Position numbers and translations under genes: made by a program. A stretch of 64,000 bases of DNA from Paracoccus aeridis (GTDB lineage: Bacteria > Pseudomonadota > Alphaproteobacteria > Rhodobacterales > Rhodobacteraceae). The stretch is from the NCBI RefSeq assembly GCF_004923205.2, contig NZ_SELD02000064.1, forward strand, positions 1 to 64,000. Direction: 5' to 3'. Under the pieces are notes generated by a model that searched no databases, was not told the origin of the DNA, and saw nothing but the letters and a program-made list of their open reading frames with translations. Shown in pieces: positions 8,482 to 16,882 of this stretch (positions within the stretch are counted from its first letter, which is position 1; every line of letters starts with the position of its first letter).

Positions 8482-8618
8482 GCGGGCCTCGGAGCAGTCG
8501 TCTCCTCTGGCCTCTACTCGTCGATGTCGGAAACCGTCCCAGCCGATCCCGCGCAGGTTGATGAATCACGCGAAAGAACGTATCAAGAACACTGGTTTTG
8601 CAGGAAAGGGGATTCGTC

Positions 8619-9860
8619 GTGGCCGGCAATTTGAAGAAATTCGTGAACCCCCGGTTCATCAAGACCATCGATCTCGGCCTGATGAAGCCGCTGCTGGCGC
8701 GGCACGAGGGCAAGTACAAAGGCTTTTCCGTCGACCTGCTGGACCAGGAGGAGGATGCCGCCCGCGAGGCGCTGGAGAAACTGCTGACCGGCGCCGAGGA
8801 CAGTTATCCCGAGGGGCTGCGCGGCGATCTGCACCGCATCGCGGAACTGGGCGATGCCCGCGGCCTCGAAATCATCCAGGCGCAGGCCGCGCGTCAGGGC
8901 GTCGATCTGTTCCCCGACATGAAGACCGGCGACAAGGACGCGCCGAACAAGGCGCATGATCCCAAGCACATCGCTGTCCGGGTTTTTCTGGAGCATCCAG
9001 ACCTGTTTGACGCGGCCGCCGACCACATGGCGATGCTCACCGCCGATCGACTGCATGAATATGCCGGGCGGGAACGTGGCGTCGCGATCGATCTGACGGC
9101 GGAGAAGGTCGAGGCGTTCCGGGCGGCCGTTGCCGCGCTCTTTCGTGACGCCTTTCTTGGGGACTACTGTCGGGTCGGCGACTACGACGACGATGACGAG
9201 ATCAACCTCGTGGTCAGCCACGGCTCCATGGTCTCGACCATGCCGGTCGTCGAGGGCCAGGTCGAGCGGGTCATCAGCGTTCGCCAGATTTCCCACGCCG
9301 TGCTGCGATACTCCGAGAACACCGGCATGCTGCGAATGGCCCGCATCCGGAAGGCGCATCAGCCCGAGATCGCGGAACTCTTCGCCTCGATCATCCTCCA
9401 CAGGCCCGGCTTCTTCGACGGCGACGATGCGCAGGATCTCTATACCCTGCGCCCGGTTGAACTGGCCGGATCGGGCTTCGCCTTCGATGCCGCCTACGAT
9501 CCGCTGATCGACAAGGTGCTGATCATCGAGGCGGCGGCGGACCTGATGGCGCCCGGCAAGAAGGGGTATCCCCGCGTGGTGCGCACGCTGCGGTCGCGGG
9601 ATCTCGGCGGTGACGCGCTCCAGCATTTCGGCAGCACGCCGGTCTCGTTCGCTGGTGCCTGGCGGCTGGGCGAGCTCGTGTTCCGAATCCTGTTCAAGGG
9701 CGACGGCAAGCGCCAGCCACAGGTCACGGTCAAGCTGCGCCCCCCGGGCGTCGTGCAGTTCCGCCGCACCCAGCATGAGGCGCGGGTGATGAAGCTGATC
9801 GAACGGAACGGGCTGATGAATGACCAAGACGATTTTGAGGTTGTTGACGCGGCTGAGTGA
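8619..9860 (+). CDS. uncharacterised protein, first gene of a two-gene module
   Basis: I chose the GTG at 8619, preceded by AGGAAAGGGG at 8602-8611, over the upstream TTG; the product has 413 residues. I do not recognise the family. It is soluble, with no signal or membrane segment. It has a very acidic patch in the middle (D-Y-D-D-D-D-E-I-N) followed by a beta-rich stretch (L-V-V-S-H-G-S-M-V-S-T-M-P-V-V-E-G-Q-V-E-R-V). The next gene starts 41 bases before its stop, so both are made together. It lies between the recombinase cluster and phage immunity-type genes, a frequent place for defence or superinfection genes. No function is assigned. Confidence 0.75.
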   Translation: MAGNLKKFVNPRFIKTIDLGLMKPLLARHEGKYKGFSVDLLDQEEDAAREALEKLLTGAEDSYPEGLRGDLHRIAELGDARGLEIIQAQAARQGVDLFPDMKTGDKDAPNKAHDPKHIAVRVFLEHPDLFDAAADHMAMLTADRLHEYAGRERGVAIDLTAEKVEAFRAAVAALFRDAFLGDYCRVGDYDDDDEINLVVSHGSMVSTMPVVEGQVERVISVRQISHAVLRYSENTGMLRMARIRKAHQPEIAELFASIILHRPGFFDGDDAQDLYTLRPVELAGSGFAFDAAYDPLIDKVLIIEAAADLMAPGKKGYPRVVRTLRSRDLGGDALQHFGSTPVSFAGAWRLGELVFRILFKGDGKRQPQVTVKLRPPGVVQFRRTQHEARVMKLIERNGLMNDQDDFEVVDAAE

Positions 9861-10770
9861 GGCTGGCGACGACGCGATCCTGCCCGGCGAGCTTGCCGCG
9901 CCGTTCTTCGGTCCGGTCTTCGACCGGCTGTTGGCGAAACGTGTCCTCGTCGAACAAGCGCCGCTTGCCGATTGGGACGTCTGCGATGCCTGCGAGTGCG
10001 GGCTCCCCTGCCGGCCGATCCGGAAAGCGGGCGATGGATATCGTGCTGAGTGCCCGCTCGACCGACGACAGGACATCGAGTTCACCGAAGACGACTTGCG
10101 CGTATTCCGAATTGGCAGTGAGGCGCTGGCATCTGTGATCGGCTTGGCGGCGGGGTTCCAAGCGGCCCCGAAGCTGGCGGCGGGTAAGGTCTGGCGGCTC
10201 GGCGACACGTCATCTGGTCGGGCGGTGTTTCTTGCGCTGGAGCCCGCAGCCCTGACCTGCGACGGCATCATCGCAACGTTGCGCCAGGCCGCGCAGGGCT
10301 CGGACATCACGATCCTCGCACCGGAATTGCCAGCGGAGGCGGCGCGGCGACATCACGATGCGGGCGTTCATCTGATCGAAACCCTCGCGGTGCTGATGCC
10401 TGTCTCGGATGGTCTCGGCGCCGCAATCGACGTCGCGGCTCTGGCGCCGATCCCGCTGTCGTCCGTGCTTCGCGTTCGGAGAACGGCGGCCGAGGTTCAA
10501 TGGGACGGTCGCTCGGTCATTCTGTCGCGTCAGATTTTCCCCGTGTTCGAGCGCTTGCTCGAGAAGGCGCTGTCGCGCGATCAGGTCGCCTCCGGATCCC
10601 ATGTCGAAGGCACGACGGCGCGCGAGGCCAAGGATCTGATCCGCGAGCTGCGCGACGCGTTCAAGGCTGCCGGGTTCACCGATGCCGAGAGCAAGGCTCT
10701 GGTCGTGACAGTGCGCAACCGGGGCTACCGGCTAGGCATCCCGGCATTCGAAATCGCGGTCGAAGCCTGA
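9820..10770 (+). CDS. uncharacterised protein with Cys cluster and C-terminal winged helix
   Basis: This protein of 316 residues overlaps the preceding gene by 41 bases. Residues 54-77 hold a cysteine cluster (C-D-A-C-E-C-G-L-P-C, then A-E-C-P) that could bind zinc or an Fe-S centre. The last 80 residues, ending A-L-V-V-T-V-R-N-R-G-Y-R-L-G, look like an OmpR/PhoB-type winged helix, in which R-G-Y-R-L is the wing. No receiver domain is present. It may sense a ligand through the cluster and bind DNA, possibly controlling its partner gene. This is inference from motifs only. Confidence 0.75.
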   Translation: MTKTILRLLTRLSEAGDDAILPGELAAPFFGPVFDRLLAKRVLVEQAPLADWDVCDACECGLPCRPIRKAGDGYRAECPLDRRQDIEFTEDDLRVFRIGSEALASVIGLAAGFQAAPKLAAGKVWRLGDTSSGRAVFLALEPAALTCDGIIATLRQAAQGSDITILAPELPAEAARRHHDAGVHLIETLAVLMPVSDGLGAAIDVAALAPIPLSSVLRVRRTAAEVQWDGRSVILSRQIFPVFERLLEKALSRDQVASGSHVEGTTAREAKDLIRELRDAFKAAGFTDAESKALVVTVRNRGYRLGIPAFEIAVEA

Positions 10771-10777
10771 GCCGTCG

Positions 10778-11854
10778 TCAATCTTCCCACGGCTCATCGA
10801 AGTCCATGGCTTCAAGACCTGGTTGTCCGTAAAATGCTTGGCGATGCAAATGAATATTCACTCGCGCGGCAACGTTCTTCTGTGGGGTGTCAATGCCAAT
10901 TTCTTCGTTTATGGCAGTCTGAAAAATCATTTCTTCGCCCCATATGCCTAAGTTTCCATCCCACACACCACTATTTTCAATCAACTCTTCTGCTGCGGCT
11001 TCAAAATCCCATTCATCATCCTTGTTTCGGACGATGTACCAAGCCCCATCTTTGGGATAGTCAATACGGTCAAGCGGCCGGTTTGCGAAACCGCCGTCTT
11101 CACGGGGGCGCGTACTCCCCCAATCACCATAAATAACTCTCGCTCGGTTCGACCGCCGCAAGATTTGGTCGACAAGTTGGCGGTTGCTGAATGGAACTGG
11201 AGTCACACCGCTGAACGTCGAAAACATCTTCGGCATCGACGTGCAAGAAAGAACCACCGGTACTGTGGCGTCAATTTCTTGTAGACTCTCGGCGATAACG
11301 CCGTCGAACCATACGGCAAGGCTCAGTGGATCCCTTGTCCATCCACCTTCCAAAATAATTGCAAAGTCAGCCGCGCCTCCGGCTGCAAAAGCTGCCACGA
11401 TCTCTTCGATGTTGCTCGGAAACCGGTCTCGAACAATTCTCATACAATAGCGACGCCCTAGTGCCTGTATTGCTCCAATCTGCTCGCGAAGCTCTGCCTC
11501 ACTCTGCCCCCTGGATTGAATGCAGGGCCAAACCCATTGGTGACGTTCCACGAACTCAATCCAGTTCGAGTAAGCGCGATCAGGCTCCATCAACCGGGCG
11601 AGCTCCTGCTGAGGAGCACTTTCCAAGTTGGTGAATTGGTAGTCTCTGTCTATGTCTAGGAAGTAATTCCGATTTGGAAAGGCCCGTTCAACGCGGTCGA
11701 TCGCTCTGTCTAACGAGCTTGAATTGGCCCAAGGCGCAAGCAAAATACAAGGTGTCATCCTGTCTTTCGTTGCGCCTGGCAAGAACTCAAGCCCATTCAT
11801 TTCACTAGCGCGAATGGCCAATGTTGGAACGTAGCTCTTGTTCTCAAGGACCAT
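10778..11854 (-). CDS. T4 beta-like family protein
   Basis: This protein of 358 residues begins with Y-V-P-T-L-A-I-R-A-S-E-M and an early I-L-L-A-P-W. That start resembles the beta family (Y-x-P-I-L-K-x-R-x-x-E...P-L-x-E) named after a phage T4 protein. Later features are F-L-D-I-D-R-D and I-L-E-G-G-W. It is third in a minus-strand operon behind an ImmA/IrrE protease gene (10 bases) and a membrane-protein gene. Beta-family genes beside ImmA/IrrE genes are common in accessory DNA, but their role is unsettled. Base composition looks less GC-rich than the flanking phage, consistent with separate acquisition. Confidence 0.65.
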   Translation of the reverse strand: MVLENKSYVPTLAIRASEMNGLEFLPGATKDRMTPCILLAPWANSSSLDRAIDRVERAFPNRNYFLDIDRDYQFTNLESAPQQELARLMEPDRAYSNWIEFVERHQWVWPCIQSRGQSEAELREQIGAIQALGRRYCMRIVRDRFPSNIEEIVAAFAAGGAADFAIILEGGWTRDPLSLAVWFDGVIAESLQEIDATVPVVLSCTSMPKMFSTFSGVTPVPFSNRQLVDQILRRSNRARVIYGDWGSTRPREDGGFANRPLDRIDYPKDGAWYIVRNKDDEWDFEAAAEELIENSGVWDGNLGIWGEEMIFQTAINEEIGIDTPQKNVAARVNIHLHRQAFYGQPGLEAMDFDEPWED

Positions 11855-11864
11855 TCTTAATCAC

Positions 11865-12377
11865 TCACACTTCTGCGAACGTGGACAATCTGATTTCCAT
11901 CGCGGCTTTTGATACTTGGAACCGTGCTGCAAGACTTTCTATCGTCGCTTCCGTGACGACACCATCAAACTCTTCTTGCAGGACCTTTTGGACAAGGGCC
12001 ATTGGCATGACGATATCCGCTGCCAGCCTGTTTGCCTCATACTCGATGCGCTCTGGTTCCCCTGAGCGGTAAAGAACGTTGTCCTTGATCCCGTCAGGCG
12101 AGCTATCAATCACCGATTTGTGCAGCAAAAAGTGGGCAAGTTCGTGCGCAATCGTAAACCTCTGGCGCTCACGCGCCTCATGTCGGTTAACGCGAATAAG
12201 GTAGTGGCCATCTTCCCGCGTGATCTGCCCAGAAACACCGGTACTCATACTGGAGACCTTGATCGAAACTCCGAGTTCCTTTGCAAGGTGCCCCAACCTC
12301 ACAGGGTATTCCGAAAGGTACCTGTTCAGAATTTCCTTTGTAGGATCCTGTATTCTCTTGTACTCGCGTGACGTCAT
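11865..12377 (-). CDS. ImmA/IrrE family zinc metallopeptidase
   Basis: This protein of 170 residues carries the zinc site H-E-L-A-H at 78-82, inside R-F-T-I-A-H-E-L-A-H-F-L-L-H. Downstream, Y-E-A-N-R-L-A-A-D-I-V-M-P supplies the third ligand glutamate and the family signature. Such enzymes usually cleave a phage or ICE repressor after DNA damage (ImmA cutting ImmR, IrrE cutting DdrO). No XRE-type repressor gene is seen next to it, which is odd. The start has a strong AGGAGG ribosome site. The 3' neighbour is the beta-like gene. Confidence 0.88.
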   Translation of the reverse strand: MTSREYKRIQDPTKEILNRYLSEYPVRLGHLAKELGVSIKVSSMSTGVSGQITREDGHYLIRVNRHEARERQRFTIAHELAHFLLHKSVIDSSPDGIKDNVLYRSGEPERIEYEANRLAADIVMPMALVQKVLQEEFDGVVTEATIESLAARFQVSKAAMEIRLSTFAEV

Positions 12378-12388
12378 GTTTCTTCCTC

Positions 12389-12790
12389 CTAGCGTTCGCC
12401 TGTGTCGTCCGGATCAAAGTCCTCGTCCAGCTCGCCTTTTGGTCCCTGTGCGAAGGCGATTTCATCGATTCGGGCCTTGATCGCTTCGTCGGACAGTTTC
12501 TCACTGACGAGCTCATTCACTTTCTTGCTAGCGGCCTTTAGCGCCTCGTCCTTGATCTCGCGGAACGTATACGCTGCAACTATGCCGATGCCGATCGCCA
12601 CCGCTGCCAGGACAGCCGTGACCGCTGTCATCATCGCGGACATGAACCCCAGATACGTGGGCATGGCGATTGCAGGTTCTTGTAGCGTGCCAGGAACACC
12701 GTCGATCGCGTCTACCACACCGAGCGAAAGAAGCAGGTAGCCTAGAACCACACCGCCCACGATACAGGCTATGTAGCCGACCGCCTTCAT
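12389..12790 (-). CDS. small two-TM membrane protein
   Basis: This protein of 133 residues has two hydrophobic segments, residues about 4-26 (I-A-C-I-V-G-G-V-V-L-G-Y) and 50-73 (M-M-T-A-V-T-A-V-L-A-A-V-A-I-G). A charged cytoplasmic tail ends in an acidic D-E-D-F-D-P-D-D. It is the first gene of the operon with the ImmA/IrrE-type protease and beta-like protein. No family is recognised. It could anchor or sense for the protease, but that is inference from gene order only. Confidence 0.65.
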   Translation of the reverse strand: MKAVGYIACIVGGVVLGYLLLSLGVVDAIDGVPGTLQEPAIAMPTYLGFMSAMMTAVTAVLAAVAIGIGIVAAYTFREIKDEALKAASKKVNELVSEKLSDEAIKARIDEIAFAQGPKGELDEDFDPDDTGER

Positions 12791-13097
12791 TGCTCAGCCA
12801 GTACCTGTTCAGGCATGTTACCCCTAACCTCAATGATGTTCTTTTTTTGTTCCCGTCAAGCGGAATCCTCGTAATGCTGACAGTTTCTTGCTGATTTGGC
12901 CAGCGTAGAAGGGCGCGCCGAAGATTTTGAACCGACCGCACAAAGCTGGCTGGGGCTCGAACTGGCAAAGCCTTAGCCACCCGTAAGAACGGCAGCAGCC
13001 ACCAAACCCCCACCTTATTCCCACCCCGTTCCCACCTGCGCGCCGACCGCATCCGGCACCTTGGGCTCATCAGAAACGATGACCGAGGCGCACAGCG
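12791..13097. other. divergent intergenic region between immunity trio and phage early operon
   Basis: Two operons start outward from here, so promoters for both are expected. I see no gene. The segment 12838-12855 is a T-rich run unlike its surroundings, and 13005-13035 has two CCCACC(C)-type tracts. Neither gives a clear operator or -35/-10 pair by eye. Confidence 0.45.
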
Positions 13098-13691
13098 ATG
13101 CAGATCGAACTTTCCCCCGACGACATTGAAACCATCATCCACGAGGCCGATGCGGCGGCGCAACGGCTTCGGCGCAAGCTCACCCTGCCGGTCTGCGAGC
13201 GCGAGGATCTGGGTCAGGACCTCCTGGTCGATCTGCTGCGCCGCTTGCCCGCCTACGACCCCTCACGCGGCAGCATCGGCGCCTTCGCCAACATCGTTCT
13301 GCGTAACCAGTCCTCGCGGATCGCGATGCGCCATCACCGCCAGCGCCGTGCGCAGGGTGGGTCGCTGCTCTCGCTCGAGGTTCCGCTGGCCGGTACCCGC
13401 GAGCCGGTCGGCGACACGCTGACCGAGGACGACGGGCTTGCCGCCTGGCACGGCCAGACCTGCTGCGCCGCGGCCGTCACCGAACTTCACCACGCCCTGC
13501 AGGCAGCCCTCGCGCGGCTTCCGGCCGAGGATCGCCGGTTCTGCGCGGCGCTGGCGCATCGCCCCGTCAGCGCGCTGGCGGCCGAGGGTTTCGGCAGCCG
13601 GTCCGCGCTCTACCGCCGCCTCGCCGATCTCCGCCACATCCTCACCGCCCACGGTCTCGGTCCCGCCTGGGACGATCTCGCTGCGGCCTGA
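13098..13691 (+). CDS. phage-encoded sigma-70-like regulator
   Basis: This protein of 197 residues resembles sigma region 2 at residues about 36-85: E-D-L-G-Q-D-L-L-V-D-L-L-R-R-L-P-A-Y-D, then S-I-G-A-F-A-N-I-V-L-R-N. A region 4-like helix-turn-helix may lie near 150-185 (V-S-A-L-A-A-E-G-F-G-S-R-S-A-L-Y-R-R). It opens the rightward early operon, so it may direct transcription of phage genes. The fit to ECF sigma factors is moderate, and it could instead be a sigma-derived activator. Confidence 0.75.
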   Translation: MQIELSPDDIETIIHEADAAAQRLRRKLTLPVCEREDLGQDLLVDLLRRLPAYDPSRGSIGAFANIVLRNQSSRIAMRHHRQRRAQGGSLLSLEVPLAGTREPVGDTLTEDDGLAAWHGQTCCAAAVTELHHALQAALARLPAEDRRFCAALAHRPVSALAAEGFGSRSALYRRLADLRHILTAHGLGPAWDDLAAA

Positions 13692-13713
13692 GTAGAGGCG
13701 AAAGGAGGAGATC

Positions 13714-14103
13714 ATGTTCATGGGCACCACCCCCTTCATCACGGTCCGCGCCCGCCGACCGCTCACCGAGATCGAGTTCTGCGCCTGGGTGGCGCAGGCC
13801 GTGCCGGGTGACCGGCTGGAATACCATCGCGGCTTTCTGACGCTCGATCGTTGTCAGGGATTGTCCCGCTTCACGACCGAAGAACGCACAAGGCTGACCT
13901 GGCTAGGCGCCCGTGCGTTCTGGGCCGCCGAACAGGGCCTCGTGCACCTGGTTCAAGAGCGCTTGGGCCCCGACCAGTTCGCCTACATCGCCGTCGCCCG
14001 CCCCAAGCCGAAGGCCGCAGCCGTGTCGCTGTCCGCGCTCCTGCTCGCCGAGCAGGGGCAGCCCGACCACGCCACCGGTTCGAGTGGTCGGGCTGCCGCG
14101 TGA
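13714..14103 (+). CDS. conserved phage protein of unknown function
   Basis: This protein of 129 residues follows a strong AAAGGAGGAG ribosome site. The core P-F-I-T-V-R-A-R-R-P-L-T-E-I-E-F-C-A-W-V (with F-L-T-L-D beyond) is familiar from other alphaproteobacterial prophage early operons, always just after the sigma-like gene. There is no catalytic motif. A helical region E-E-R-T-R-L-T-W-L-G-A-R-A-F-W-A-A could be DNA-binding. The function is unknown. Confidence 0.7.
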   Translation: MFMGTTPFITVRARRPLTEIEFCAWVAQAVPGDRLEYHRGFLTLDRCQGLSRFTTEERTRLTWLGARAFWAAEQGLVHLVQERLGPDQFAYIAVARPKPKAAAVSLSALLLAEQGQPDHATGSSGRAAA

Positions 14104-14147
14104 CCACCGCCTTCCAATCCCTCTTTGCCGATCATGGAGACCCTTAC

Positions 14148-14636
14148 ATGCCGTTCCCCGCGAACACCCCCACCGTCGACGACCTGCCGGGCCTCGGCTT
14201 GCAGGACATCGCCCAGCTGCCTGTCGAATTGCTGGCCATCCTGCAGCGCGATGTCGATGAGCGCATCAAGCGTGACAAGGCCGCGAAGGCCCGCCTCGAT
14301 GGCGCGCTGACGGTCCGCTACGCCACCCGCGCCGCCGACGAACGGCAGGCGGCGGGCAAGGACACGGGCACGATCCGCTTCGACGACGGCGATTTCACCG
14401 TCGTCGCCGATCTGCCGAAACGGGTCGACTGGGATCAGGATCGCCTCGCCGCCATGGTCGAGCGCATCCGCGCCGCCGGGGACGATCCCGCGCAGTATGT
14501 CGACATCGCGTTCAAGGTGCCCGAGCGCAAATACGCCGCCTGGCCCGATGCCATCCGTGCCGGTTTCGAGCCCGCGCGCACCGTCCGGCCCGGCACGCTG
14601 AAGATCGAGATCGTCCCGCAGGGGGGCGATCAATGA
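14148..14636 (+). CDS. conserved phage early protein of unknown function
   Basis: The start at 14148 has GGAGA seven bases upstream; a longer reading beginning at a GTG overlapping the previous stop (14100) is possible. The product has 162 residues, with a charged helical region (L-L-A-I-L-Q-R-D-V-D-E-R-I-K-R-D-K-A-A-K) and a compact C-terminal half (Y-V-D-I-A-F-K-V-P-E-R-K-Y-A-A-W-P). The stop overlaps the Sak4-like gene as ATGA. Its place directly before the recombination ATPase suggests a replication or recombination accessory role. Confidence 0.75.
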   Translation: MPFPANTPTVDDLPGLGLQDIAQLPVELLAILQRDVDERIKRDKAAKARLDGALTVRYATRAADERQAAGKDTGTIRFDDGDFTVVADLPKRVDWDQDRLAAMVERIRAAGDDPAQYVDIAFKVPERKYAAWPDAIRAGFEPARTVRPGTLKIEIVPQGGDQ

Positions 14637-15487
14637 GCCTGCGCATCATATCCGCCGACGACCGGCTGCGCGAGGCGCAGGGCAAGACCACCATGGCGCT
14701 GTTCGGGCCGAGCGGCGCGGGCAAGACCACGCTGTTGAAGACCCTGCCGCCCGCCGAGACGCTCTGCATCGATCTGGAGGCGGGCCTCAAGTCCGTCCAG
14801 GACTGGCCGGGCGACAGCATTCCGATCCGCCGCTTTGCCGACGCGGTCGACATCGCCTGCCTGATCGGCGGCGCGAACCCGGCCGCCCAGCCCGAGGAGC
14901 ATTTCTCGGAGGCGCACCACGCGCATCTGCGTGCGCAGCATCCCAAGCTGGCCGAGAAGATCGATACCAAGCGCATCATCTTTGTCGACAGCATCACCGA
15001 CCTGACGCGCCAGGCCATGGCATGGGCCAAGACCCGGCCCGAGGCGCTGTCGGAACGCACCGGCAAACCGGACACGCGCGGCGCTTACGGGCTCTTGGCG
15101 CGCGAGGTCATCGGGCTCTTGAAGCACCTCCAGCATGCGCCCGGCCGCACCGTGATCTTCGTCGGCATCCTCGAGAAGGTCGTCGACGACATGAACCGGG
15201 TGACCTGGCAGCCGCAGATGGACGGCGGAAAGGTCGCCCGCGAGCTCCCCGGCATCGTCGATCAGGTGCTCACGATGAGCCTGTTCACGCAGGATCCCGG
15301 CGCGGGCCCCGATGCGCTTCCGACCTGGCGACACGATCCCGACAAGGGCAACGCGCGCCGCCTCGTCTGTCAATCCGGCAATCCGTTCGGCCTGCCGGCC
15401 AAGGACCGCAGCGGCAGGCTCGACCTGACCGAGCCGCCCGATCTCGGCGCGCTCCTCACCAAGATCAATCAACCCCGGAAAGGATAA
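14633..15487 (+). CDS. RecA-fold phage ATPase (Sak4-like annealing/recombination protein)
   Basis: This protein of 284 residues carries Walker A GPSGAGKTT at 25-33, and R-I-I-F-V-D-S-I-T-D-L near 114-124 is the Walker B strand. Short RecA-core ATPases in this position belong to the AAA_24/Sak4 group. These stimulate single-strand annealing together with an SSB-like partner, here the DUF669-like product of the next gene, 4 bases away. It likely works in phage recombination-dependent replication. Confidence 0.82.
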   Translation: MSLRIISADDRLREAQGKTTMALFGPSGAGKTTLLKTLPPAETLCIDLEAGLKSVQDWPGDSIPIRRFADAVDIACLIGGANPAAQPEEHFSEAHHAHLRAQHPKLAEKIDTKRIIFVDSITDLTRQAMAWAKTRPEALSERTGKPDTRGAYGLLAREVIGLLKHLQHAPGRTVIFVGILEKVVDDMNRVTWQPQMDGGKVARELPGIVDQVLTMSLFTQDPGAGPDALPTWRHDPDKGNARRLVCQSGNPFGLPAKDRSGRLDLTEPPDLGALLTKINQPRKG

Positions 15488-15491
15488 CGAC

Positions 15492-16217
15492 ATGACCTTC
15501 GACATGAACGACGTGGAGCCGCAGCAGTCCGGCGACCTGATCCCCGACGGCACCTTCGCCAAGCTGGTGATGACGCTGCGCAAGGGCGGTACCGACGGAT
15601 CGAGCGACGCGGATCGCGGGCTGCTCAAGCCCTCGAACCAGCCCGGCAGCGACGTGCTGATGCTCGACGCCGAGTTCACAGTCGCCGAGGGCCCGCATGC
15701 CCGGCGCAAGTTCTGGCAGAACTTCACGGTGCAGGGCGGGAAGCTCGACGAGCAGGGCCAGTCGATTGGCTGGAAGATCTCGAAATCGACCTTCCGCGCG
15801 ATGATCGACAGCGCGCTGGGTCTGAACCCCGAGGACATGAGCGACGCCGCTAAGGCCAAGCGGGTGCTGCGCGGGCTCGCCGATCTCGACGGCATCAGCT
15901 TCGTGGCCAAGATCCAGATCGAGCCGAGCCGCAACCCTGCCTACAAGGACGCCAACAAGCTCGACCATGTCGTGCTGCCCACGGCGCCCGAGTGGCAGAA
16001 GGTGATGGCGGGCGAGCCCGTGCCCGCGCAGCCGTCGAACAAGCCCCGACCCGCCGCAGCAGCTGCGCAGCCCGCGACCCCGGCATGGGGCCAGCCGCAG
16101 GCGGCCTCCACACCCGTGGCGCCTGCCTGGGGTGCGCCGTCGGCTCCCGCCCAACCCGCCAACCAGACGCCGCCCACCGCCAAACCCGGCAACGGCCCGG
16201 CCTGGCTGAACCCGTGA
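15492..16217 (+). CDS. DUF669-like putative single-strand DNA-binding protein
   Basis: This protein of 241 residues has an ordered N-terminal 165 residues (M-N-D-V-E-P, G-D-L-I-P-D-G-T-F, F-W-Q-N-F-T-V, K-I-S-K-S-T-F-R-A-M-I). A long proline/alanine/glutamine-rich tail ends G-N-G-P-A-W-L-N-P. The fold and the pairing with a Sak4-like ATPase match DUF669 proteins thought to act as phage SSBs, and the disordered tail fits that role. The stop overlaps the next start as GTGA. Confidence 0.75.
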   Translation: MTFDMNDVEPQQSGDLIPDGTFAKLVMTLRKGGTDGSSDADRGLLKPSNQPGSDVLMLDAEFTVAEGPHARRKFWQNFTVQGGKLDEQGQSIGWKISKSTFRAMIDSALGLNPEDMSDAAKAKRVLRGLADLDGISFVAKIQIEPSRNPAYKDANKLDHVVLPTAPEWQKVMAGEPVPAQPSNKPRPAAAAAQPATPAWGQPQAASTPVAPAWGAPSAPAQPANQTPPTAKPGNGPAWLNP

Positions 16218-16447
16218 GCCCGGACGAATGGCAGGCGCATGTCACCACGGAGGCGGCACTGGCGATGGGACGCTGGCTCGAGGCGCGCGGGCGTCTCGAC
16301 CGTCCCATCGCCAGCCTGACCCGGCGCGATCTGGAATGCATGGCTTCGAACGCCATCAGCCGGTTCATCGTGCGGTCCTCCGAGCGCCGGACCGCGGCCC
16401 CGGACAAGGAGGAGCGCGACACGCTGGACCTGCTGCTCATGGGGTGA
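16214..16447 (+). CDS. small conserved phage protein
   Basis: The GTG start at 16214 overlaps the previous stop. The 77-residue product (V-S-P-D-E-W-Q-A-H-V-T-T-E-A-A-L-A-M-G-R-W, ending L-D-L-L-L-M-G) is largely helical. Its stop overlaps the next GTG start in the same way, so it is embedded in a run of coupled genes. No family or function is recognised; context and coupling make it a credible gene. Confidence 0.65.
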   Translation: MSPDEWQAHVTTEAALAMGRWLEARGRLDRPIASLTRRDLECMASNAISRFIVRSSERRTAAPDKEERDTLDLLLMG

Positions 16448-16872
16448 GCGGCGTCTCGGAAAGGCGGCGGGGGAGCGTTTCAGCCGCGAACGGGCGGAGC
16501 CATCCTTCGCGCGCCGATCTCGCCCGGCGCGTGCCCTGCGCTCACTGCGGCCGCGAGGCCCGGGGCTTCGGCTACTGCCACGGCCTGCGCTGGGACCGCC
16601 ACCCTCATTACCGCTTCTGCTCGATGGCTTGCCTGATGGCGGGCTCGGCCAACGCCAAAAGGAACCACGGCATGATCGACAAGACCGACATGGAGACGCG
16701 CGCCATCGTGGAGGCCCGCCGGATGCTCGCCGAGGCGCTGACGGAGATGGGCCTGATGGAGCCCTTCTTCGACCGCCCGGCCGCGGACATCGACCGCGTG
16801 ATCGAGGCCTGCGTCGACGGCTTTCAGGCCTCGATGCAGCGCCAGTCCGACAACGGCGATGTGCCGTTCTGA
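16444..16872 (+). CDS. DUF6511-type zinc-finger protein
   Basis: The GTG at 16444 overlaps the previous stop. In this 142-residue protein, a zinc-finger-like part (C-A-H-C-G-R-E-A-R-G-F-G-Y-C at about 32-45, then F-C-S-M-A-C) precedes a helical domain beginning M-I-D-K-T-D-M-E and ending V-D-G-F-Q-A-S-M-Q-R-Q-S. I recognise the latter as DUF6511. The last residues D-V-P-F resemble the acidic tail of SSB-interacting proteins. It probably binds DNA or a replication protein; the role is unproven. Confidence 0.75.
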   Translation: MSGVSERRRGSVSAANGRSHPSRADLARRVPCAHCGREARGFGYCHGLRWDRHPHYRFCSMACLMAGSANAKRNHGMIDKTDMETRAIVEARRMLAEALTEMGLMEPFFDRPAADIDRVIEACVDGFQASMQRQSDNGDVPF

Positions 16873-16882
16873 GGGGGTGCGG

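Noticed and set aside
8583..10310. Antisense open frame of 575 codons
   Set aside because: It mirrors the two plus-strand genes at 8619-10770, which have ribosome sites and sensible composition. Long antisense frames are expected in high-GC DNA.
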